64,000 nucleotides of DNA, taken from Antitrichia curtipendula (Eukaryota > Streptophyta > Bryopsida > Hypnales > Leucodontaceae). The notes below the pieces were generated by a model. The model had not been told where the DNA came from, searched no databases, and saw only the letters and a program-made list of their open reading frames with translations. The stretch lies in the NCBI GenBank assembly GCA_951230915.1, contig OX579640.1, positions 16,822,981 to 16,886,980 on the forward strand, read 5' to 3'. Shown here piece after piece: positions 45,454 to 58,622 of this stretch. The position numbers were made by a program, and so were the translations under genes. The stretch's first letter is position 1. Each line of letters opens with the position of its first letter.

Positions 45454-45809
45454 GGCCGTAACTTTTGATAGGAGTGTTGGATTTGGATAAATTTAGGTTT
45501 TTAGAAATGGCATGAAGTGCTCTGTAACTTAGGGTTTTTAAATTTGGCCTGTCCTTGCTTATACATCAAACCATTCGCGGCCTCAGTTGCCGTTTACCCC
45601 CGATTAAATCTCCATCGGGATTCCAAACCTAGAGGCCAATCATGCGAGGTTTCAATGATTAGGCATTAGTAAAAAAGATCCATTGCTTGGAAGGCACAAT
45701 GGATTTACGCTTAAACACCCGCTAGGATAGAGATGATTTCACAAGATCCTAGAACTTAGTTGTGTACGTCTATTTACCGGGGGTGGGTAAATAAACGCCC
45801 ACAGGGAGA

Positions 45810-48500
45810 TAGCCTTGTCTTCGCACCAAGAGTTTCTTTGTTTTGTGTCCTAATTTGCATATGTGTCCTCATTATTGTGCTGAAAAGATGTAGGTGTTCA
45901 ATATTACAAATGAATGGAAGTGATATGTCTTGAATCTGGATTAGGATTCGTAAGTGCACGAGCAAGAAAAAATGGACGAAGGTCACATTTGCGGGATGCA
46001 CCCGAACAAAGTAACCTGCATATACATCACGGCCAACATAAAAAGAAGGAGCTGGACGGTCACGCCTGCGACCAACAAAAAGTGCATCTTTAGCAAACTC
46101 TTTGCGTATTTGACCGTCGTCTTGGTATTGGTTTTCCACTTCCTCGGCAACTTGAGAATGTAGCCAAAATCCATCATACAATGTTTCATGCGCTATAAGG
46201 GAGGCGTTGAGAGCAGTTCTTACATCTTCCCAATATTTTTGTACTAGCTCATTCTTCCTCCGAAACTCTCCAGATATGTCTTGATTAGCCATTGTCCCCC
46301 ACAATGCAATGTACCCGTCTAAACCTTTGCAAACCTCATCGAAGCAACGCATTTGCTGTGGTGCCAAAGGTGTAGGTTTTTCCCTTGGCACTTTAGGACC
46401 CCCTTCATTGTCTCCTTCTACAAGCAAATTCTCCCACCTTCTTTTGGCAACCAATCAACATCGGTGCAGAGGATCTTGTATTGCATCAACAACCAGCTAT
46501 TGGAATCTTTATAATTTTGAACTACTGCGCTTGAGAATGGCCTTGTAGAAAATCATCGCATGTATGCAAGTATCCCTCCATGAAACGCTTGAAATCAAGA
46601 ACCTATTCAATGAGTTGAGGAATCATGGGCTGCATTTTACAATCCATGAAGGTCTTCATCAACCCTGGAAGCGTGGAATAGTCATTTGTCTTCAATTTTG
46701 TACTTCAACAACCAAGTAAAGCATCAATGTCCTTGTGGATGTGTCCGACAATGAGGAAATTGATGTAAACCTCTCAAAAAACAACTCTATAGACAAGGAG
46801 AGAGCAAAACGCAAAACCCCATCGATTTTTGTTGTCGCCGGAAGCATTGTCAAGCTACAAAGTCAATGTTGGAGGAAGAGGTTTAGCTTCCATTAACTCT
46901 TTGAGAATAGACCCAAGCAAATCCATACAAATTTGTGAGCCTAATAACAAAGCCTCTGTCAATTCAAAACGCCTACTTGCTTCAAATAGTATTCGGGATG
47001 AATGTTTGGCTTGTGACTCCAGATCTCACAACAACTTTGCAATGGATCCAATGGTATGGTTGGAGTCTATGGGAAAGATGTCCAAATCGTAGTGTGCAAA
47101 TCACACGTCTCCATGAACATGAGCAATCATGCCTATAACAGCTACGGGCATCCTCATGAAAGAATCGTTCCCCTTTCTCTTGTGAGAGAAATGAAGAGAA
47201 GTTGTCTTAGAGTAATCCATCTTATCATGGATTATTGTAAGAACCTTTTCATGATACATCTGAGACATTCCATGATTTGCATAATAGAGGTCCTATGCGC
47301 CTTCTGACCATCGAGATGCACCTTCAATTTGTTGGCCCAAATTTGTCGAGCCTGCGAACCAGGAGTACAAGCACTTATGAGTTGCTTGTACCTATTACAA
47401 TGTCTACAACGTGCAAAACTGTCACTTCTAGCCTTTAGAGCATACTTTAGAAACGATTGACGCCTGATGTTGCTCAATCCACTAGCTGGAATATTTTGCA
47501 ATTTCAGTGCCAAATTCACACTGTTGATCTTCAACAACTTGTCCTTCCAATGAAATCTAGAGGGTAATACCATGGAAGGCACTTTCTCCCCGGACTCTAA
47601 GGTTCTCATTTTGTGCGGTATAGCATCAGCTTCACTATCCACTAATAATCAAAGAGTGGCTGTTACTTGCAAAGTGTGTATCCTAGGCTTCTTCATCCCC
47701 AGGTTTCCATGATGCTCCAGTTTATCCTCATTATTGGCTTTTTCCTTGTGTCTATAATAGGTAGCTTTTGATATTCCATGGATATGGCACCAAGCCAATG
47801 GACAAACTTCATGCTTTGACAAAGTGATCATTTGCCTCCATTTTCATCGTGGTGGGTTTGACCGTGCATGTCAAGCAAACGCAACTTTTGAGTGTAAACT
47901 CTACCATTGATATACATTATAGACCAAATGGCTTGAATTTGCCCTTGTGGAAATGGTTGTATGTAGTTTTTGGCACAACACTCTTTAATGGATACTTTAG
48001 CAATTGATTTTGGGATGAGTAAGACTTTTTTGGGGGGGAGGCTATTAGGCTCCTTCCTCTCCTACGAGCTTTCATAAGAACAAACTCCAGTTCAAACATG
48101 TTCTCGGACCCGTTGACTACTGTTCTGAAAAGATACGTTTGTTCATGATCATACAAAATAGCACCATTCAAGTAGACACACGAAATGGGCCAAGAGTACA
48201 TTGACCACATCTACTCAAAAGAAACTTCTTCCTTGCATAAGGACTTTGCAATATGAATTGCAACTCGGTTGTCACCGAGTAGTTGACCATCCATGTCAAT
48301 GACAAGATCTATATCAACATTGTAGCAAATTCCTCTCGCAACACCGACCCCCGCTTCATTTTTAGCGTGACACCCTTGGTGTACCAAGAAATACAAGGTA
48401 TTCCCTCACATAGAGTGACTCCAGGCAGCAAAGTTGGCACCAAAGTTGTAAACTCGTTTGGAACATGGGTATCCATTCTGCCAATACAAGTATACAATTT
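45810..48500 (-). pseudogene. Decayed DUF7869-like transposon-type gene, copy B
   Basis: Minus-strand fragments match the order of the gene at 13891-16955. WCHIHGISKATYYRHKEKA and HHGNLGMKKPR are at about 47700-47800. FARCRHCNRYKQLISACTPG follows at about 47370-47430. LDNASGDNKNRWGFAF is at about 46850 and FLIVGHIHKDIDALLG at about 46740. A C-terminal frame runs 45954-46454 (YVGRDVYAGYFVRVHP). Several stops and frameshifts separate these. The 3' end meets the LTR at 45803. It is not functional. The two copies are diverged, so they are old and independent. Confidence 0.7.
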
Positions 48501-48728
48501 TAGTTTGAGAAAGGAACATATTATGGAGTCTAAAAGACTAAATTGGTAAGTTTGGATAATCAAAGCCACATTATCTTTGAGACAAGGATAAGATTTGAAA
48601 TAACTACACAAAGCATCATTTATTCACTTGAACTACATTAAAAATATAGTGAACACTTATCTCGATGAAGATATAGGATTAGAAAATGAATGTACATGAA
48701 ATTTAATTTCTTAATGAAACTAGCTCTT

Positions 48729-49657
48729 TTAACCCCTAAAGGACCATCATGCATTTTTTGGTAGTATAGAAATTTTGGGCAGGTACCTATGATTAGAGAT
48801 TTTCATATTTTTGGCTGAAATTTTAATAAAAGTTGTGCGCAAGGAATATCTTTCATCTTCACTAAATTTCATGCCATTTGGAAATACAAATCAAGAATTA
48901 TGGCCTAATATGTTATTTTTTTCCTCATCTGGACAATTCGGGCAGATCTGAAAAAAATACTTTCTTTAGGAAAAAATTTGAAATTGGTTTTCTAGAGTTA
49001 CATATGTGGAAAGCTTTGAATCCTTCCATTTTGACCAATGACTCAAAAGTTATGAGAAGTTTCAGTTTGCGGGCAGTTATGGAATCTCTACTCTGAAATA
49101 AACTTTGAAGTCCTTTATCTTACTTAATTTTCAATATTTTTTGAAAAAAATAAAACCATAGGATGTAGATTGTTTATTTCAACATTGAAACCATTGGGAT
49201 TGACATTTTCCAATTCCATACTTAAAATCTTAACAATTTTGTATTTTGAATCATTCTCTACTTCATTCTGCTTACTATTTTTTTCCTATATGTTATACAA
49301 TTCCAAATGATGTGAAATTTTTTACGCATGCAGCCAACTTGTCTAGTAAAAAGAATCCAATAAAGCACCACCATTTTGGACATTTTTTCATAGAAAAGTG
49401 AGCTTCTGAAGTGCAGCTGCCCGATTTTATGCAGGGTCAAAAAAACGATTCCAGTGATTTTGAATGCTTATATCTTGCAATCCACGCGGTGGAAATTTCT
49501 GAAATTTTTACCACATGTTCTCAAGTCAGCATACTACAAGATCCTACGGTTACATGTGTCAAAAAATGTTTTATTTCAAAAATTTGGTACTTGTACTAAA
49601 AATAGCAGTTCTTGAGCATTTTCAATGAAAACATAGTTATGTAACTTTAGGGGTTAA
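48729..49657 (-). mobile_element. PiggyBac-like non-autonomous element (929 bp)
   Basis: TTAA on both sides, ends CCCCTAAAGG and ACTTTAGGGG. It is the reverse complement of the copy at 4081-5013, with good similarity throughout (for example GCAGCTGCCCGATTTT opposite its counterpart). No coding capacity. Confidence 0.78.
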
Positions 49658-50809
49658 GCATTCAGATTTATCTTCAAATCGAAGAGAATGTGATTGTGAT
49701 AGATTTATTTTAGAGTGTTTTCATGCCCAATAATTGTGTACACTAGGTACATATTTTTGACTCGAAGATAAATATAGAACGAGACAAAGATATAAAATCA
49801 GAGAATCAATACACTTTAGATTCACCTAAAGAACACAACACACTTAATTATGGAGGTTTGATTTATCTTTGAGTCAAAGATAAATTAAGACAATACATGA
49901 GGTCAAGCATGAAATCTTTAATACCATCAATTGTATTATTTCTCAACTTCGAGAACTATCATACTCACTTGAACTCTAATTGTAAACCATATTTTTGACT
50001 CGAAGATAATCTGGAGCTCGATCTCCCTAGATTATTTAGCAATTCCAATATTTACAGCTTAAAACTAGGTACTTCTTCTTTTTAAGATGTACGACTGTAA
50101 ACATTCCAAGTTTGTCATACTAATGAGATATACTGAAATCAATCTCTTGTAAGCAAAGAACATATAACGTTGCATGCACGGGTCTATGTATAAAAACTTT
50201 GGAGTATGGACACACCACTCGCAATCACTAGGAATAATAAAACTAAACAATAGGAAGGAGATGCTAACAGAGATTGTACTGACGAAAAAGCAAGCAAAAC
50301 TGAACCGTATAGAAAATACTCACTTTGTGAACAAGGAAACAAAATAGCAAGTGAACTTCAAATGTGATGGCATTGCAATGTTTGCACTGCAGCAGCGACG
50401 GATTGAAAAACCTATGACATAGAAAGAGGAAATGAGAGACAACACACGCAGGAGAAAGACAATTAATGGTGGCAGGATAAAATGAGCGGGAAGGTTTAAA
50501 ATTTTCATGAATTCTAGGAAGGCTTAGGGGAGAAGTGTCTCCTCCGTTTAGGGGAAGTTGACTTTCCATTATTCCGAATAATAGTAAGTTCGGAGAGTAT
50601 GGAGCATCTTTTAGAAAAGCGACATGGAATTTAGGATTTCATTGAGACTCTCAACTGTAAATAGGGGGAATTTTGGTGAAAGGAAAATTTGGCAGCAATT
50701 TTTCCTCGGAGAATGTGAAATTCTTTTGTAAAGTTCTATAGATACTGGAAATTTCTAGATTTGGCTGTTCTTTAACTATCTACCACCCGACTTTTTTTGG
50801 GCCACCCAA
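49658..50809. other. Intergenic DNA with small TTTTTGACTCGAAGATAA repeats
   Basis: TTTTTGACTCGAAGATAA occurs near 49755 and again near 49990. TTATCTTTGAGTCAAAG lies between them in the opposite orientation. The other open frames (50065-50250, 50264-50569) have no recognisable features. Confidence 0.4.
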
Positions 50810-50990
50810 AATACGATCTTGTTGCAAATATGGTGGAGACTTGAAATTTAAGGGCAAAATAAATTTGGGTCACTTGTATCCCCAATTTTCAATGCCATGC
50901 ATATAGATCCATTGATGGGCCATTTCCTACTTTCTTTAAGAAGCCACATCACCAATACTGAACAATTGACATGCAAACAAAGCGAAAAAA
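50810..50990. repeat. Satellite-like unit, left of the CACTA element
   Basis: Contains GCAAATATGGTGGAGACTTG, CACATCACCAATACTGAACA and TTGACATGCAAAC, matching units of the array at 62480-62960 on the far side of the CACTA element. Confidence 0.55.
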
Positions 50991-51837
50991 ATTGGTCATT
51001 GTGTAAGTAATTTATTATTCAATAGTATCACAAGTTCATTTAAAAAAAAAATAGGTGTGTATAAAATAACTTTACATTCCCACTTGTTTGTCATGTAGTA
51101 ACTTAGTTTTGTAACTTTTGTTTGAATGCCATTCACATTGAATACAACACTTGATCACTATGTTTTTTTGTCAACATACAAAACTTATTACATATTTGTA
51201 AAAGTTAAAATGGACTCAAATAATACACACAACGTCAGAAAAATATAGTTTACAATTAGAATTAAAATCAAAGTAATATAACTTTTGAAATGAGCAGGAT
51301 AAGGAAAAAAGAAATCGAAGTTCAATATTCAAGAAAAAAAATTTAGAATTCAGTATTTACATCTTTAATTCTATCTATTTATTTTAAAGTTGCTTCGCAA
51401 ATTCATTGTAAAGCATTTATGATATGTGTTTTCTATTACAAAAAGAAATGACCCATGATGGTGTTCAATGCATGACATTGTAAATTTCAAAGACAAACGC
51501 CCTGGTACGTCCTAACATTGTTAACATAATCATTAACTCACATACTTGTTAGCTTCATAGTGGCAATTGACCGCAACATGGACTTGTCTTCTCATTTGCC
51601 TACAATATAATACAACCAATCCCATGTAAGATTGCTAAATTAGCACGCAGCATTATGCTAACCACACATCTTCTACGATACATCATTCTCTACAATTTGG
51701 TATTACATTTTGCCTAGTAGCATTGTATTAAAACTCTTTAACATTTGCAATGAAGGCCATATTCATTAAAATGAGACAAAATAATGAATTTGATAATTTA
51801 AATCCCCTCCTTGTTGAAGGCAAAGATAAATAAATAT
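50991..51837. other. AT-rich intergenic DNA, nothing recognised
   Basis: No gene or element supported. The first and last hundred bases are AT-rich flank of the CACTA insertion. Confidence 0.35.
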
Positions 51838-51869
51838 CACTACAACAAAACCTGCATTTTATGACTGCA

Positions 51870-52510
51870 AAAATATGACTAGGAATGATTGGCGACTGCT
51901 CGCAGTCATATTTTTGGAGGCCAACATCTTGGAAAAAAATATGATTGCAAATATGACTGGCAGTCATATTTTGGCCTTGTACTTCATGGGCATGTAGTAT
52001 ACATCTATTGGGAACAGCTAAGTACTTTATAGGGAACAACAGGGAACATATTCAAGGAACGTCTAGTCATATTATGTAGTCATATTTTTGTGTCAGTCAT
52101 ATTTTGTAGTCATATCTTTTCAGTAGTGACATTTTTTTGTTTTTGGGTAGCCCAAGGAAAATTTGGGCGGGGAATATGTTTGAAGAGCACCTAGTCATAT
52201 TTTTGCTTGAGTCATATTTTGTAGTTATATTTTTGGGGGAGTCATATTTTGTAGTCACATTTTTTTCATAATCATTTTTTTTTTTTTTTGAGTAAGGAAC
52301 ATGTTTGAAGAGCAACCAATCATATTTTTGCTTGAGTCATATTTTGTAGTTATATTTTGGGGGGAGTCATATTTTGTAGTTACATTTTTTTAATAGTCAT
52401 TTTTTCTCCTTTTGAGGCAGTCGATGAAATTTTGGACAAGGAACATATTTAAAGAGCACCTAGTCATATTTTTGCTTTAGTCATATTGGGGGAGTCATTT
52501 TTTTACTTTT
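51870..52510 (+). repeat. Left subterminal repeats of the CACTA element
   Basis: Roughly 20 copies of AGTCATATTTT-type words, often in the order GAGTCATATTTTGTAG then TCATATTTTTGCTTGAG. A few copies near 51870 are in the opposite orientation. Subterminal arrays of this kind bind the transposase in characterised CACTA elements. Confidence 0.8.
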
Positions 52511-53944
52511 TGGATAGTCCAAGGAAAAGGGGGTCAATCTAAGATGACCTTCTAGTCTTTTGGTTGTAAATCTCATTCCTTAGGGTGTAGGCATAACTTT
52601 ATTTCATGCCTATTAAAAATTTGTTATTGTTGTATGTTGTGTCTATTATAGAATTTGTGTTCAAATATTTGGAATGGCTGTGAGCTCCCAATTTGTCACT
52701 TGGGACTCGTAGAATTATTTTTTGGGGAATTTGCAATTTAAAGTTAAGAAAAATATACAAAAAGCCATAAAAAGAGTGTAGAACCAAAATAGGGTTGTAA
52801 CATACCCATTATAGTATTTGGTCTAGATTTGTGTTTAGACTTAGAATCTCACCAAACCGGGCCCAAAAATAGGTAGAAAGAACGAAACGGTTAGATTGTA
52901 GGGTTCAAGTCACATAGGCCCAAAAGGGCTAAATCCCAGCATGAATGTGGCAATTCATGGCTAAGCCGGTCCAAGGATCCACAACAAGGCCACTAGGTCG
53001 GGTCCTAGAGTTAGGTTTAGAAATTCCCCAAACCCCGATTGTTAGCATGCAGGACCCACTGACGCAAGACCGGGCCCGTGGAGGAATCTATAGCCCAAGG
53101 ATGGTGTCCTAGGATAAATCCCATGCCAGGAGTCCAACGACGAAATCGATTCGCCAAGATTCCTCTATCTACAAAAGATTCCCGCACCATCAATAATTCA
53201 AGAAGATGGCCAATTCATCTCCACTGACTAATTGTGCCAGGTACGGAAACGCACCTGCACATCTTTCATGTGCCCCCCCTGAGAGGTCATGTGAAAAATC
53301 CTGTCATCTTCCGACTTGCAGAAGAACCTTTTGCGGGTGGTCAACTCTGGTAACCTCCAACGGGAATTTCATGGAAATTACCCAGGTTGCCAGAAAATCT
53401 CACTAAAAATTAGACTAGCTTTTTTATGTTAATAATGCGCTCCGTGAAGTTTTGCGACATTCCGATAGCAACAAGTACCCGAACCGGCGAGATTCCTCGA
53501 GAATTAATCACGTGGCGGGGTCCCCACCGCGCTGACCGGCATCCCGGGACCATACGATGGCGAAACGAAGTCAACCAAGAGTCTTTTCCGACTCCCTCAC
53601 ACCTACCGGAGACCCTAGGCTATTTACATTTCTCAAAATAGGAGACCCCCAATATCTAGGATTTTACCACGGTTTAATTTTTAAACTAAATTAGCCTACA
53701 ATGGTTTTTTGTCCTTGGTACGGGGGGTAGGGGTATTTTGGACGAAACACGGCGATCTGGAGCCAATGGCCTAATCTGTTTGACAATTGGAGTTAATCTC
53801 CAAAAGTTAGGAGGTTGGTCCAGCGTAGATAGGTAAAAGTAGTTTTTTAGGGATTAGGATGAAAATCTTTGAAGATGAGGATGAAAATCCAAGTTGATAA
53901 GGTTACTTTAGAACTCTTGAGGGAAGGTTGGGGCCTTGGAAACC

Positions 53945-53951
53945 TATTTAA
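53945..53951 (+). promoter_or_regulatory. TATA-like box of LTR copy 3
   Basis: CCTATTTAAAGTCCCC followed by a CT-rich stretch, about 1.27 kb from the LTR start. If used, it would give a long R-U5 leader of about 2.7 kb. Confidence 0.5.
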
Positions 53952-54779
53952 AGTCCCCATTTTTCTCTCAAGAACACCCCCAAATCTTGTTTTGGGTCCA
54001 TGGGTCCAACTTATGTTGGGATTTTTGGCGTTTTAGCCAAGAAACCTCTACGGTGTTTTTTTGAAGTACTTTTGGGTTCCATTGTTGTTCTATTTCAAGC
54101 TTTGTGAAGGTCTTTTGAAGTTCCTCTATTTTACCTTGTATTTTGTTGTGAGTGAGCGGGTTTTACTTGCACTTGTGTGTCTTTCTTGTGTCTTGTACTA
54201 ATCCTAGAGCCCCCCCCCCCACTGTACCTTGGCGATGCCGCTTTGGAGGGCCTTTAGTATGTGAGTGTTGCCTATGATTATTCTTGCCTTGTGGGAACGG
54301 TTGCCTTGTATGTGAATCGTAACCATATGCAGTCACCTTCTTTTGTGTTGTTTGTAAGTGGGCCCCATTGCCTTGAGGCGGCGAAGCTTTGACCCTGTAA
54401 ACTTACCCCAGTCTTAGAGTGTGTGTCAAAACCGGCCGATACGGTGGAGCTTTGAACCAGGGAGACTCGCAAGTCCTAGAGTTGGTGTCAAACCCAAACT
54501 ACGGCGAAGCTTTGAACCCCCGGATAGTTGAAACTCCAAAGTTTAGTTTCCAAGACCTTCTTGAGAGAGCCCAAAGTTTAGCCTCCAAGAGTCGCCTAAG
54601 GTTGTAGAGAAGGAAAGAAAACAACCCCATTGCGAGATCGTTTTGTTATTATTGTTGTTAAAAGGTCTAGCTTACCCCCCCCCCCTCGCTATGGCAAAGC
54701 TCTAACCTTGAACATCCGGTTTAAGGTTGTGTTAAGTGGGTTCCCATACGAGAACCCGAGAAGAAAATATTGTAGAAAA

Positions 54780-55135
54780 AAAACCCGAGTCCAGCCCAAA
54801 GGACCAGCCCATGGGACCGGCCTAAGGACCAGCTCAAGGGACCAGCCTTGGGCCTCCGGCCAGCAAGGTCGCCGCCCAGTTAGCAAGGTCCGTCCAGTCA
54901 GGTCGGGAGGAGGAGTCGAGGCTTCAGCGAGCAAGGTCCTAGCCAGTCAGCAGGTCCCGGCCAATTAGCAAGGTCCCGGCCAGTCAGGTCGGGAGAAAAG
55001 TCAGGGTCCAGTGAGCAAGGTCCCGGCCAGTCAGGTCGGGAAGGGAGTCGGGGTCCAATTCGGGTTTTCTTTGCTGTCCAGGCAGTTCGGGGTCTTGTCC
55101 AGGTAGTTCGGGGTTGTCCAGGCAGTTCAGAAATC
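54780..55135 (+). repeat. GC-rich minisatellite inside LTR copy 3
   Basis: Repeated CCAGCCCAAGGGACCAGCC, GGTCCCGGCCAGTCAGGTCG and GTCCAGGCAGTTCGGGG units in several copies. The long open frames on both strands here come from the repeat and are not genes. Confidence 0.7.
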
Positions 55136-55796
55136 AAAGAGAAAAAATAAAAACAAGGGAAAACAACTAAGAGAAGGGGGGGGGGGGGGAACGCCCACAA
55201 AAAAGAAAATCGAGTCTCTACACTACTCAAGGTTCAGAGTCCGGGTGGGAAGTCGGGTCCATCGTACGCACGTGAAGTTAATCAAGGGCAATTTGAAGGT
55301 AGAGGAGAAAAGAGAGTAGAAAAATGGGGTGAAGCCCAAGATAAGCTCCACATGGGACATACGTCGTCCAAAACCTGCAAAGCCACGGAAAGATACAAGA
55401 AGAAGTAGAGTAGAAGATGACTATGTAGAAAAGGAAGTGAGAGAGACGATAAATAGTGACCTAGGCCTAGGATTAGGGAGGCTTAGAAAAGGGAAATCTT
55501 GAGGATTCCTAGCAACCATTAGAAGCGGGATTAGGATGACACCAAGATAAAATGGTGTAAGAGAGTAGGAAGGGCATTAAAACCTCCTTGGGGTTTGAAT
55601 CTATAGTTGTAAGACCCCATCAAGTTTAGGTAGAATAGTGTTAGGGTAGAAAGAGAAGAAGGGAAAGAAAAAGAGGAAGAAGGAAGGAGAAAGAAGGGGG
55701 AAGGGAAGTAGAGAGGTTTCGATTGCACGGGGTCATAATTCTCCCCAAAAATAAGCGGTGAGCTTGAAGAAATTTCAACCGAAATCAAGGTCTACC

Positions 55797-55859
55797 ATGG
55801 AGCACGAGAATGTGCATACGGACGTGGACAAATTTCTCTCCGAAGCCAGCAGTGAAGAG
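55797..55859 (+). other. Conserved 21-codon ATG exon with splice donor in LTR copy 3
   Basis: ATG at 55797 opens MEHENVHTDVDKFLSEASSE plus one glutamate, ending in GAG before GTGAGT at 55860. The same length and donor occur at 9487-9549 in copy 1, with a related peptide sharing ME, HTD.D and acidic end residues. This suggests a coding leader exon of the retrotransposon. Confidence 0.45.
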
Positions 55860-55969
55860 GTGAGTTTCTTTTTATTTAATCTTTGGTGTGTTGTTCCCAA
55901 TTAGCTTGTGGTTCTTCCCTTAAAATTAGCCCTCTTCACGTGAATAGTAATCCGTAATAGGTACAGTAA

Positions 55970-56185
55970 AAATTAGGAATAGAAGCTAAATTGTAGAGTT
56001 AGTTTTAGGAGGAAAAAGCTAGAGTGAGTTTCAGGAGTAAAAACTTGAAATAGATTTAGGAATAAAACTTAGAGTTAAAATTAGGAGTAAAACTTAGAAT
56101 AGATTTAGGAGTAAAATTTAGAATTAAAATTAGGAGTAAAAATTTAGAGTTAATTTAGGGTAGAATCTAGAGCTAATTTACTCAG
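55970..56185 (+). repeat. Tandem minisatellite inside LTR copy 3
   Basis: About eight degenerate units of GTTAAAATTAGGAGTAAAA type, the reverse-complement counterpart of 9155-9390. Confidence 0.75.
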
Positions 56186-57679
56186 GAATAAAAACCCGAA
56201 GGTAAACAAATCAAACCATAGAATCAAAAATCTAGAGTTACGACTAGAAGTTGGAAACTACAGTAAAGACTAAGCTTGGGATTCGCCGTAGAGTTAAAAC
56301 TTCCGAGAGAAGTGCCAACCCCCAAAAGATAGTCTTCGACACTCATGGAAGGAACGTAGGGGTTCCCTGCTCATGTAGTTCGGGACATTAGAAATGACGC
56401 CAACTACCCAGCCAACCCTATCCATAGGATAGACAGTTAGGGAGTTAGGAATTACCACCACCTTTGATCATCACAGTCAGCTTATTAGTTCCCCATGCAT
56501 TTCTAATAGTATTCGCTGCCATCCACGACACTCAGAAAATGTTAGCACAAAAAGATCCATTGCTTGGAAGGCACAGTGGACCGCGCTCACAACACCCCCA
56601 TATATTCAAAAGGTGGATAAAGGCATAGAACTTGGTCGGTGTTCGCCCGATTACCAAGGGTGGGTAATCCTGCGCCCACAATGGCGTATGTTTATATTTT
56701 AATTAATAAATTTAAATTTCTCGTAGAGGTTACAAAAGAAGTAGAGAAAAGTGAAACAATTAACAACATTAGACAATAGATGGATTTATTCCTAGCCCAT
56801 CTTGTTGGAAAGGATAGGAAAAGGGTCTCAAAATGCTTATTAAACATATTTTAGTTCTTTATTGCAGATTTTTTTCAAGTTGAAATATATATTTGCTGAC
56901 AAAGATAGTCCTATAAAGTATTGGTTCAAATATAAAGATTGTTGATTTCTTTACTGAGAGAGAAGGAATATTGTCTAACAAATACCTTAAGTCATGAGGA
57001 CATGAATCCACATCTAGTTTGTACAGTAACAGATTGGTTGGACTAGCAGATTAACTAATTATGTTGATTGATTGTAGTGGCTAATACAAATTAAGAGCTA
57101 ATTAGATTGGTTGATACAAAGTGAAATCTAATGCAGTTAACTAGTGATGTAGATTGAAGATTGCGGAGTTTAGAAAAAATACTTGAAGTTTGAAAAAAAT
57201 CTAATTTAAGGAGAGAAAAAAGAGTGTTAGAAAATTCATACTTGAGTATTCATAGAGCAAGAGCAAGTGAGGAATGCCATTTGTATTCAAACTCTAAAAG
57301 TTTGATGTAGAAGTATAGGTTCCAAGTTGCTACTTAAAGCTTTGGACTGTTGGGCATAGTTAAAAGACTAAGTTGACCCCCTTATAGAATTTTGACTCTG
57401 TATTAAACAAATATTGTTGATTGTAATATGCATACTTATTTAGCATTTATGAGGATTATATCATTACAATTGTTTGACTTCTAGAATTAAAAAAAATTAA
57501 TTAGTAGTAATTGAAATCAAAGATTGCAATTTTAAAATAATACAAAAAAGGAAGAAAAAATTAAAAAATATAGAATTTTTTTGGAAAAGGTCAAGGGAAT
57601 GAAGTAGAAAGAAATATGTTGAAAGAAAAAGAATTCAATCATAGATACAATTTATACACCTCATTGTAAAAGTCGTTAT

Positions 57680-58622
57680 TTAACCCCTGAAGGACCAAAC
57701 ACCGTTTTTTGACAACATAGCAATTTTAGGCAGCTCACTATATTCAAATTTTTTTTTTTTTTTATTGAAATTTTCACACAAAATGTGCCTAAGGAGTAGC
57801 TTTAAGGCCCAACAATTTTCATAACTTTTGACTATGTGGTTAAAAAGTTATTGCATGATATGTCATTTTCATTAGTCAACGGGTAGCCCGGGCAGCTGAA
57901 AAAACTTCTTTAAAAATCACTTAAAATATAAACTAGATACGAAATTGGTTCCTTAGATTTATATATACATGGAATTATGGAAAGCTTTGAATCATTCCAT
58001 TTTGATTAATGAAATGAAAGTTATGACGAGTTTTAGTTTGAGGATAGTTATGGAATCTCTACTCTAAAATAAACTTTGAAGTCCTTTATTTAACTCAATT
58101 TTCAATATTTAAAAAAAACAAAACAAGATTGGGGGTAGATTTTTTATTATAACATTGCAACCGTTGGAATTGTCATTTTTCAATTCCATATTTCAGTTCG
58201 TAACAGTTTAGTGTTTTGAACATTCTCTACCTATTTCTACTTACTATTTTTTTCCTATATGTTTTATAGTTCCAAATAATTTGAAAACTTTCAAGCATGT
58301 AGACAACTTGCCTTGAAGAATGAATCCAAAGAAGTACCACCATTTTGGGCATTTTTTCATGCAAATGTGACCTTGTGAAGTGCAGCTGCCCGGATTGTTG
58401 CAAGGACAAAAAAAGGATTTTTGTCAATTCAAACACTATTATCTTGCAATCCACATGGTGGAAATTTCTGAAATTGCTTCCACAACTTCTTAAACTAGTT
58501 TAATACAAGATCCTACGGTTACATTTTTCCAATTTTTTTTTCTAAAATTTGGTAATTGTATTAGAAATAGCAGTTTTAGAGCAGTTTGGGTGATAACATA
58601 ATCTCTGACCTTTAGGGGTTAA
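57680..58622 (-). mobile_element. PiggyBac-like non-autonomous element (943 bp), nested in the CACTA element
   Basis: TTAA on both sides, ends CCCCTGAAGG and CCTTTAGGGG (one mismatch). Same orientation as the copy at 48729-49657. It shares GTGCAGCTGCCCGGA and AAGATCCTACGGTTACAT with that copy. Confidence 0.75.

Larger units (their letters stand above)
42219..45803 (+). mobile_element. Solo LTR copy 4 (3585 bp), diverged subfamily
   Basis: Begins TGTGAGCTCCCAATTTGTCA and ends ACGCCCACA. It is flanked by a perfect 5-bp duplication GGGAG (42214-42218 and 45804-45808). The first 2 kb aligns with the copy at 52679 but with many differences, and the interior from about 44200 to 45550 is largely different. 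A TATATAAG box at 43503 sits where the other copies have TATTTAA. It interrupts or abuts the 3' end of the decayed gene at 45810-48500. Confidence 0.85.
52679..56680 (+). mobile_element. Solo LTR copy 3 (4002 bp), nested in the CACTA element
   Basis: Begins TGTGAGCTCCCAATTTGTCA and ends GCGCCCACA, with a perfect 5-bp duplication ATGGC (52674-52678 and 56681-56685). It is the reverse complement of the copies at 8628 and 26977, with high similarity at both ends and different tandem tracts inside. A TATTTAA box at 53945 and a 21-codon leader exon at 55797 are both on the plus strand. No internal retrotransposon genes are present. Confidence 0.9.

Noticed and set aside
54630..55230. Open frames with Pro/Arg-rich peptides in LTR copy 3
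   Set aside because: They lie over a GC-rich minisatellite and differ from the equivalent parts of the other LTR copies.
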